Shown here: positions 56,678 through 64,000 of the stretch, in pieces
Numbering within the stretch: the stretch's first letter is position 1
Layout: each line of letters begins with the position of its first letter
Assembly (NCBI RefSeq): GCF_900103605.1
Contig: NZ_FNHY01000010.1
Location: 62,001-126,000 of the forward strand
Reading direction: 5' to 3'
DNA from: Psychrobacillus sp. OK028
GTDB taxonomy: Bacteria > Bacillota > Bacilli > Bacillales_A > Planococcaceae
DNA: 64,000 bases
Made by a program: the position numbers and the translations under genes
Notes under the pieces: generated by a model
Database searches by the model: none
The model's input: only the letters and a program-made list of their open reading frames with translations
What the model was told of the DNA's origin: nothing

Positions 56678-56999
56678 AAAAAAGTACAGTGATATGACCG
56701 TAACAGAATTACGAACAGAAATCGCAAACCTAAAAGAAAAATCACGTAAGGCCGAGCAGCTTGGCATAGTAAATGAGTATGCTGTTTACGAAAGAAAAGC
56801 ATTGATGGCACAAGCATTTTTAATAGATCCTGCTACTATAAAACCAGGAGAGATGTATCGTATTATTGGCGATCCAGGTGTATTCTTTCAAGTGGAATAT
56901 TTAAAGGGAAGATTTGCATGGGGCTATAGATTAGGCGGAGATAAATATGAAGAAGCTTTGCCAATCTCGATGTTAGAATCCCTGGAGGAAGGTAAATAA
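56670..56999 (+). CDS. yfhH: YfhH family protein (DUF1811)
   Basis: A 109-residue protein of the YfhH family. KKYSDMTVTELRTEIANLKEK and EYAVYERKALMAQAFLIDP match the conserved N-terminal helical part; the C-terminal part (KPGEMYRI; GRFAWGYRLGG; EEALPISML) is a small beta-barrel. Its function is unknown. The ATG at 56670 overlaps the end of recX, and yfhJ starts two bases after the stop, so recX-yfhH-yfhJ is one operon as in Bacillus, but without yfhI and sspK between. Confidence 0.92.
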   Translation: MSEKKYSDMTVTELRTEIANLKEKSRKAEQLGIVNEYAVYERKALMAQAFLIDPATIKPGEMYRIIGDPGVFFQVEYLKGRFAWGYRLGGDKYEEALPISMLESLEEGK

Positions 57000-57000
57000 T

Positions 57001-57267
57001 ATGCAAACTAAAATAGATGAACTAACTTACGCACTACTTGAAAAAAATGATAAATTATCAGCTGCAAAAGCAAGAGCATGGATAGAGCTTTTATGGTCGG
57101 ACTTTGAATCCTCTTATGCAAAAGCAGGTTATGACTACAAAGGTGCAGCTGTCACAGAAATGGTCATTCGAAAATGGATAGATGGCTACGGTGAGCAATT
57201 GCATGATTTTGCAAACACGAACGAGAAGTACAAGCATTTACTAGAAACCGACGATTTTACCAATTAA
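57001..57267 (+). CDS. yfhJ: YfhJ family protein (WVELL domain)
   Basis: An 88-residue protein of the YfhJ/WVELL family, the same length as in B. subtilis. The signature is ARAWIELLWSDFESSYAKAG, followed by VIRKWIDGYGEQLHDF. Function unknown; the conserved operon position beside recX and yfhH supports the assignment. GGAGG precedes the ATG in the end of yfhH. A bidirectional terminator follows. Confidence 0.93.
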   Translation: MQTKIDELTYALLEKNDKLSAAKARAWIELLWSDFESSYAKAGYDYKGAAVTEMVIRKWIDGYGEQLHDFANTNEKYKHLLETDDFTN

Positions 57268-57297
57268 AAACGCTAGGAAATACATCCTAGCGTTTTT
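57266..57297. terminator. Bidirectional terminator after yfhJ
   Basis: AAAAACGCTAGGA (57266-57278) pairs with TCCTAGCGTTTTT (57285-57297). It separates yfhJ from the convergent yfhP. Confidence 0.9.
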
Positions 57298-57351
57298 CTT
57301 AAGATACAGAATCTGTCTAATTTCAAGACTTAGGCGTTTGCGCTTTTGTTC

Positions 57352-58332
57352 TTAATGAGGGATGAAATCTAACTTTTTGCGAAGCTTGTCCTCACTGAAG
57401 ATCCAACCAGTGTAAGAATTGACTATCTCAAGGTCTTCATTCAAATGCGCTACAGCTACAAATGGATAATAATCATTACTGCGATAACGTAGATCAATTA
57501 GTCTTACTTCATAAATATGCTCAAATTCAGTGATTTCCCAACGATAAATTGGAGAAAACGAAGTAAAGGCACTTAAGTTATGATCCTTCATGGCCGCTTT
57601 TACTAAGTCAGATTTCGGCAGCGGATTACGTTCAAACTTATCATAAATAGTGATGGATCTGCCATAAGCACGTCCTACATAATGATGTGTTTTAGAAATT
57701 GCCGCTACTCTCCACTGGAGGAATTTCATCGTCGGTGCAACGATAATTTCATGAGCATCGGGAATAGTATGCTTGACCGAATTTTTGACCGCATGCTGGA
57801 CGGCAAAACGTAAAATATAATAAAGGAAAATGATGGCATACATCGTAAGGAAGGTCGGAACAGGATTTAAACCTAACATCCATAATAGTAAACCGACAAC
57901 ATGTATACCGAAAATAATCGGATCAAATGTGTTAATAACTCCTAATGCAACCCATTTCCTTGAAAATGGCCTTAATGCTTGTGTCCCGTAAGCATTAAAT
58001 ATATCCACAAAAACATGTACAAAAACGGCTAAAAAGGTCCATAACCATAAATGTAGTAAATTGGCTTCCGGCATAATAAGCCATAACACACCTGCTATTA
58101 AAATAGGCCATAAAATAACCGCAGGAATTGAATGGGTAATCCCACGATGATGTCGGATATAAACAGCATTGCTGCGTAATTTTAAAACAGTATCTATATC
58201 AGGGGCTTGTGAGCCAATGATTGTACCTGCTATGACTGCAGTCGTTGTAAGTGTACTCCCTGCGACTACGGGGTCAATAAGAGATAGACCACCTAGTGCA
58301 ATACCCATAACGACATGTGTACCTGTGTCCAT
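57352..58332 (-). CDS. yfhP: YfhP-like membrane-bound metal-dependent hydrolase (YdjM/DUF457 family)
   Basis: A 326-residue polytopic protein. The N-terminal half has hydrophobic helices and the family's histidine/aspartate motifs: GTHVVMGIALG, GSQAPDIDTVLKLR, HHRGITHSI and HVFVDIFNAYG. The C-terminal 150 residues are soluble. The same gene lies divergent from, or next to, mutY in Bacillus. No catalytic activity has been established as far as I know. GGAGCTG precedes the ATG. Confidence 0.9.
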   Translation of the reverse strand: MDTGTHVVMGIALGGLSLIDPVVAGSTLTTTAVIAGTIIGSQAPDIDTVLKLRSNAVYIRHHRGITHSIPAVILWPILIAGVLWLIMPEANLLHLWLWTFLAVFVHVFVDIFNAYGTQALRPFSRKWVALGVINTFDPIIFGIHVVGLLLWMLGLNPVPTFLTMYAIIFLYYILRFAVQHAVKNSVKHTIPDAHEIIVAPTMKFLQWRVAAISKTHHYVGRAYGRSITIYDKFERNPLPKSDLVKAAMKDHNLSAFTSFSPIYRWEITEFEHIYEVRLIDLRYRSNDYYPFVAVAHLNEDLEIVNSYTGWIFSEDKLRKKLDFIPH

Positions 58333-58453
58333 ACAACCAGCTCCTTTTAGGATTACAGCTAACTACATCTTAAAATAAATTTCTAAAAAAACAAAGCTAC
58401 TATTATTCATATACCCATATTTCATGTCAATAATCGCAAGAAAGGATTTTACA

Positions 58454-60266
<1,813 letters not shown>

Positions 60267-60298
60267 AATGTAGTATGTTCGATAGCTACTGAATTGCT

Positions 60299-60391
60299 TT
60301 ACTCTCGGAGACCGGGGAGTTACTCTCGTTCCAGAGGTTTTACTCGCTCTTGGATTCCATATACTAGCGGAAGAGGAGAATTTACTCTCGT
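60299..60391. repeat. 21-bp degenerate repeat array, TTACTCTCG type
   Basis: TTACTCTCG occurs at 60299, 60320 and 60382, TTACTCGCT at 60340 and the degraded ATACTAGCG at 60361, which gives five units with a period of 20-21 bases. Linkers are variable and GGAG-rich. It lies 33 bases behind fabL in an AT-rich gap. The core ACTCTCG is compatible with ACKCYCG shared with the arrays at 19752 and 47766. The remaining gap up to the SASP promoter contains nothing else. Confidence 0.75.
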
Positions 60392-60485
60392 TAAGTTAAA
60401 TTTATCCATAAAATAGAATTAATAAGAGTTACACTTTATAATTTGCCTTTATTAAATTGATTTAAGCAATAAAAAATTTAAAAAA

Positions 60486-60515
60486 TGAATAAAATAATGC
60501 CATCTGCACATGATA
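60486..60515 (+). promoter_or_regulatory. Sigma-G promoter of the SASP gene
   Basis: TGAATA (60486-60491) and CATGATA (60509-60515) are 17 bases apart, close to the sigma-G consensus TGMATA-N17-CATACTA. The ribosome binding site GGAGGTG starts ten bases after the -10, so the leader is very short. Confidence 0.8.
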
Positions 60516-60539
60516 CATGTGTACGGAGGTGAAATATCC

Positions 60540-60692
60540 ATGAAGAATAACAGAAACCAGCAGAACCAAAACCAAGAATTTGCTTCTGAAACTGATATTC
60601 AAAAAGTTAAAGAACAGAATCGTCAAGCGGAGTTGAAAAAGCAACAAGCTAGCGGTCCACAAGCAAATCGTTCTTCTAACCGAACTAAATAA
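60540..60692 (+). CDS. Short gamma-type small acid-soluble spore protein
   Basis: A 50-residue Gln/Asn-rich protein with the gamma-SASP pattern: NQNQEFASETDIQKVKEQN, then AELKKQQASG. Gamma SASPs are amino-acid stores degraded on germination; EFASETD fits the GPR protease recognition site. B. subtilis SspE has two repeats and 84 residues, while this protein has a single one, as in other short family members. ATG at 60540 has GGAGGTG upstream and a sigma-G promoter. A 17-bp terminator follows. Confidence 0.9.
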   Translation: MKNNRNQQNQNQEFASETDIQKVKEQNRQAELKKQQASGPQANRSSNRTK

Positions 60693-60704
60693 CATGGATT
60701 CACC

Positions 60705-60742
60705 AAAAATCAGCGAGGGTAAAAATACCCTCGCTGATTTTT
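60705..60742. terminator. Terminator of the SASP gene
   Basis: AAAAATCAGCGAGGGTA (60705-60721) pairs with TACCCTCGCTGATTTTT (60726-60742), a perfect 17-bp stem, followed by TT. Confidence 0.95.
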
Positions 60743-60878
60743 TTACTATAGTTTTTTACAGTGAATTGTTATAATAAGAAAATAAGTATATAAAATCTAA
60801 ATTTGCTCCAACACAATCGGTGGGAAAACAGAAAATACCCACGGATTAAGTTTCACTTTATGAAAAGGTGGCTAAATC

Positions 60879-61418
60879 ATGGCGATTCCAAACGAAGGAG
60901 AAACTATTCAAATTCACAGCTACAAGCATAATGGCCGAATCCACCGTGTCTGGCAAGAAACGACGGTTTTAAAAGGAACCAAAAATATTATAATTGGTGC
61001 AAATGAACGAACGTTGGTCATTGAATCAGATGGTAGAACTTGGATTACTAGAGAACCTTCAATTTGCTACTTTCACGCCGAATATTGGTTTAACATTATT
61101 TGTATGCTACGAGAAGATGGTGTATACTATTACATCAACATGAGTTCTCCATTTGTCTATAACAATGGAATGCTAAAGTACATTGATTATGATTTAGATG
61201 TGAAGGTATTTCCTGATATGACCTACACCATTCTAGATGAGGACGAATACGAGCAACATAAAAAGGAAATGAAGTATCCAGAAGAAATTGATGGCATTCT
61301 AAATCGAAATGTTGAAAAACTTATTTCCTGGATTAAACAAAGAAGAGGTCCATTTGCTCCCGATTTTATCGAGGCTTGGACAAGTCGTTATCATTTTCAA
61401 AAACAGTTGAATGAGTAG
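60879..61418 (+). CDS. ygaC: YgaC-type nucleoside di/triphosphate phosphatase (DUF402)
   Basis: A 179-residue DUF402 protein. Its relatives (Ntdp/YgaC/Sa1684) hydrolyse nucleoside tri- and diphosphates with divalent metal. Features: [48 protein letters not shown] and [13 protein letters not shown]. Length and position before an exporter gene match B. subtilis ygaC-ygaD. AAAAGGTGG precedes the ATG. A terminator follows 5 bases after the stop. Confidence 0.9.
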   Translation: MAIPNEGETIQIHSYKHNGRIHRVWQETTVLKGTKNIIIGANERTLVIESDGRTWITREPSICYFHAEYWFNIICMLREDGVYYYINMSSPFVYNNGMLKYIDYDLDVKVFPDMTYTILDEDEYEQHKKEMKYPEEIDGILNRNVEKLISWIKQRRGPFAPDFIEAWTSRYHFQKQLNE

Positions 61419-61422
61419 TTGG

Positions 61423-61456
61423 AGAAACCTGTTGAAAACATGCAACAGGTTTTTCT
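61423..61456 (+). terminator. Terminator between ygaC and ygaD
   Basis: AGAAACCTGTTG (61423-61434) pairs with CAACAGGTTTTTCT (61443-61456), with TTTTTC at its end. The ygaD ribosome binding site follows about eleven bases later, so ygaD is made from read-through or a promoter I do not see. Confidence 0.75.
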
Positions 61457-61478
61457 CATGGTAGAAAGGAGTTTTAAC

Positions 61479-63230
61479 ATGAGTTCGATGAAAAGATATA
61501 TGCAATTTGTAAAGCCGTATAACTTTCAAATTTTCTTAACGATTGTGATTGGTATTATTAAATTTGCAATTCCATTATTTATTCCGATTCTTATCAAAAT
61601 TGTCATTGATGATATTATTGGAGCAGAAGCTTTAACAAATGATGAAAAAATAACGCAGTTAGTCTATTGGCTAGGAGGGACTGCATTAGTGTTTTTAGTT
61701 GTCCGTCCACCAATTGAGTACTATAGACAATATTTAGCGCAGCTGGTAAGTAACAAAATATTGTTTGATATACGTAAAAACATGTATACACATCTGCAAA
61801 AACTAAGCTTGAAATATTATTCCAACACTCGTGCTGGAGAGGTTATTTCTCGCGTTATCAATGACGTGGAGCAAACGAAAAATTTTGTCATGATCGGTTT
61901 GATGAATGTTTGGCTCGATTTAGCAACTATTCTAATCGCAATCGGAATTATGTTAACGATGAATGTAAAGCTTACTTTAGTAACGTTACTTGCTTTTCCA
62001 TTTTACGCGGTTAGTGTTAAATACTTTTTCGGCAGATTACGGGAGCTAACAAGGGAGCGTTCGCAAGCGCTAGCAGGTGTTCAAAGCTACCTACATGAAC
62101 GTGTTCAGGGCATGAGTATTATTAAAACATTTACTTTGGAAAAGCATGAACAAAAATTATTTGATGAAACAAATGGAGAGTTTTTGGATGCGGCAGTAAA
62201 ACAAACCGTTTGGAATGCAAAAGCATTTGCCGTAGTTAATACTATTACCGATATTGCGCCTTTACTTGTTATTGCATATGCAGGCTATGAAGCGATCAAT
62301 GGAAGATTATCAGTCGGAACGATGGCTGCATTTATCGCATATATTGAGCGTTTATACAGTCCGTTAAGACGTTTAGTCAATTCATCTACCACTTTAACAC
62401 AGTCATTTGCTTCCATGGATAGGGTATTTGAGTTAATGGATGAAGAATATGATATTGTCGATAAAAAAGGAGCTTCTACGCTAGGGGTAGCAAGCGGTGA
62501 AGTTACCTTTTCAAATGTTTCGTTTCAGTATGAAAAAGACGGTCAAATGATTTTAGAGGATGTTAACTTCCGAGTGAACGCAGGAGAAACGGTCGCTTTT
62601 GTTGGGATGAGTGGTGGTGGTAAGTCTACTATTATTAGCTTAATCCCTAGATTTTACGATGTTTCAAATGGACAAGTCCTAATTGATGGTAAGGATGTTA
62701 AGGACGTCACGATAGAGTCATTAAGAAAGCAAATTGGTATAGTGTTGCAAGATAATATTCTCTTCAGTGATTCGGTGAAATCCAATATATTAATGGGAAA
62801 ACCAGGTGCTACCGACGAAGAAGTAGTGGAAGCTGCCAAAGCTGCAAATGCACATGACTTTATTATGGAACTGCCTTATGGATACGAAACAAAGGTGGGA
62901 GAACGTGGAGTGAAGCTCTCAGGTGGTCAGAAGCAACGCGTTGCAATAGCACGAGTATTTTTAAAAAATCCACCTATTTTAGTTCTAGATGAAGCAACTT
63001 CCGCATTAGATTTAGAGAGTGAATCTTTGATACAGGATTCGTTAGAGAAACTTGCTTCTAATCGTACGACAATTATTGTTGCTCATAGGTTATCTACTAT
63101 TACTCATGCAGACACTATTTTTGTTATTGAAAATGGTAAAGTGATGGAAAGCGGTTCACATGGACAATTAATGAAACAAAGAAATATTTATTATAATTTA
63201 TTTCAAATCCAACAACTTGATACAGAATAG
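61479..63230 (+). CDS. ygaD: ABC transporter, fused membrane and ATPase domains (YgaD type)
   Basis: A 583-residue half-transporter of the multidrug/lipid exporter class, working as a dimer. Six helices in residues about 10-310, then an ATPase with Walker [10 protein letters not shown], signature [14 protein letters not shown], Walker [13 protein letters not shown] and the H-loop IIVAHRLST. Length matches B. subtilis YgaD (580). ATG at 61479 follows AAAGGAG; the frame extends 20 codons upstream through the terminator hairpin. The substrate is unknown. A terminator follows. Confidence 0.9.
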   Translation: MSSMKRYMQFVKPYNFQIFLTIVIGIIKFAIPLFIPILIKIVIDDIIGAEALTNDEKITQLVYWLGGTALVFLVVRPPIEYYRQYLAQLVSNKILFDIRKNMYTHLQKLSLKYYSNTRAGEVISRVINDVEQTKNFVMIGLMNVWLDLATILIAIGIMLTMNVKLTLVTLLAFPFYAVSVKYFFGRLRELTRERSQALAGVQSYLHERVQGMSIIKTFTLEKHEQKLFDETNGEFLDAAVKQTVWNAKAFAVVNTITDIAPLLVIAYAGYEAINGRLSVGTMAAFIAYIERLYSPLRRLVNSSTTLTQSFASMDRVFELMDEEYDIVDKKGASTLGVASGEVTFSNVSFQYEKDGQMILEDVNFRVNAGETVAFVGMSGGGKSTIISLIPRFYDVSNGQVLIDGKDVKDVTIESLRKQIGIVLQDNILFSDSVKSNILMGKPGATDEEVVEAAKAANAHDFIMELPYGYETKVGERGVKLSGGQKQRVAIARVFLKNPPILVLDEATSALDLESESLIQDSLEKLASNRTTIIVAHRLSTITHADTIFVIENGKVMESGSHGQLMKQRNIYYNLFQIQQLDTE

Positions 63231-63237
63231 ACATCAA

Positions 63238-63278
63238 ACATCTTATAAGTGATACGTCAGCTTATAAGGTGTTTTTTT
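63238..63278 (+). terminator. Terminator after ygaD
   Basis: ACATCTTATAAG (63238-63249) pairs with CTTATAAGGTGT (63261-63272) with one G-U, followed by TTTTTTT. Confidence 0.85.
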
Positions 63279-63394
63279 ACTGTAGGAAAAGGATAGTCGT
63301 ATGACTTTTCAGAAAAGTATTGCATAGTAACGATATTTGTGTAGAATAACTATTAAGTTAGAAATATTAGATTATTGTGAAAAGAGGGGACATC

Positions 63395-64000
63395 ATGGGG
63401 GAACGACAAACGATTTTGGAAGTGAAAGATCTTCAAACATCCTTTTTCACAGATGATGGTGTTATTCCATCCGTTGATCATATTGATTTTCATGTAAGAG
63501 AAGGGGAAATTTTAGGTATCGTTGGGGAATCAGGTTGTGGAAAAAGTGTAACATCTCTATCTATTATGGGACTAGTTCCTAGCCCACCAGGAAGAATTAC
63601 TAGTGGTCAAATCATATTCGAAGGAAAAGACTTAACGAAGTTTTCAGAGAAAGAAATGCGTAAAGTTCGTGGTAACGATGTTGCGATGATTTTTCAAGAG
63701 CCGATGACATCATTAAATCCTTTATTTACTATTGAAAATCAGTTGCTTGAAGCAATTACCTTACATAAGAAAGACTGGAGTAAAAAGAAAGCACACGCAA
63801 GAGCAGTAGAAATGTTAAAACTAGTTGGATTACCGAGGGCAGAAGAGCTTATGAATGACTATCCACATCAGCTGTCCGGTGGAATGAGACAACGTGTAAT
63901 GATTGCTATGGCTTTAGTATGTGACCCAAAACTTTTAATAGCTGATGAACCAACTACAGCATTAGATGTAACAATTCAAGCTCAAATATTAAAACTTATG
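63395..64000 (+). CDS. Oligopeptide/dipeptide ABC transporter ATP-binding protein, 3' end cut by the window
   Basis: The first 202 codons of an OppD/DppD-type ATPase that powers peptide import. Walker A is GESGCGKS, the Q-loop [14 protein letters not shown] is typical of the OppD group, the signature is [15 protein letters not shown], and Walker B is [20 protein letters not shown] precedes the ATG. About 130 residues, including the C-terminal oligopeptide-ABC extension, lie outside. It probably heads an opp/dpp operon continuing past the edge. Confidence 0.93.
   Translation, partial: MGERQTILEVKDLQTSFFTDDGVIPSVDHIDFHVREGEILGIVGESGCGKSVTSLSIMGLVPSPPGRITSGQIIFEGKDLTKFSEKEMRKVRGNDVAMIFQEPMTSLNPLFTIENQLLEAITLHKKDWSKKKAHARAVEMLKLVGLPRAEELMNDYPHQLSGGMRQRVMIAMALVCDPKLLIADEPTTALDVTIQAQILKLM

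Overview
The window comes from the chromosome of a low-GC, endospore-forming member of the Bacillales, most likely a Planococcaceae/Caryophanaceae-type organism (Psychrobacillus, Lysinibacillus or Sporosarcina relatives). This is inferred from the AT-rich sequence, strong AAGGAGG ribosome binding sites, frequent TTG/GTG starts, sporulation genes (cwlJ, pdaA, a short gamma-type SASP) and the order recX-yfhH-yfhJ-yfhP-mutY-fabL-SASP-ygaC-ygaD known from Bacillus. Most of it is ordinary housekeeping DNA. I see no transposase, prophage, CRISPR array, rRNA or tRNA.

Layout. 1-5.2 kb: 3'-truncated dapF, a YpfJ-type zinc peptidase, then an LD-carboxypeptidase / D-amino-acid-oxidase-like / soluble chemoreceptor run. 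5.2-8 kb: a GC-rich mosaic repeat, then a guanine riboswitch controlling xpt-pbuX. 8-16 kb: helD, a non-coding stretch with a long hairpin, cwlJ, hemAT, a transporter, a candidate structured RNA and a Nudix-GNAT fusion. 16-20 kb: aspartokinase III and a T-box-controlled serA. 20-30 kb: HAD hydrolase, ATPase, VanZ, Fbp-type peptide, DEAD-box helicase, M29 aminopeptidase, SGNH hydrolase, a 32-residue cationic peptide, an M20 peptidase, TPP-riboswitch-controlled thiT and methionine aminopeptidase. 30-40 kb: oligopeptidase F, carbonic anhydrase, mreBH, a second M29 aminopeptidase, motAB behind a sigma-D-like promoter, and psuK-psuG. 40-48 kb: AGCS symporter, YtxH/YihY pair, a PfeT-type P1B-4 ATPase behind an exact PerR box, and an Fe-S fumarase. 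48-54 kb: an MFS transporter behind a possible peptide-leader attenuator, a membrane protein with no normal start codon coupled to a DUF2268 lipoprotein, a zinc alcohol dehydrogenase and rlmD. 54-64 kb: pdaA, the yfh/yga block and a truncated oligopeptide ABC ATPase.

RNA-level control is prominent: purine, TPP and T-box leaders each end in an intrinsic terminator, and many gene pairs share bidirectional terminators, some built into coding ends.

The least explained material is non-coding: three arrays of degenerate repeats with a period near 21 bp (19752-19935, 47766-47850, 60299-60391) sharing the core ACKCYCG; a candidate multi-hairpin RNA near 14.69-14.77 kb; a long hairpin at 11.0-11.1 kb; and the leader at 48.24-48.39 kb. 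No wholly new multi-gene system is evident. The best leads are these elements, the PerR-box/PfeT promoter, the pdaA promoter-hairpin overlap and the gene at 49.8 kb without a standard start.
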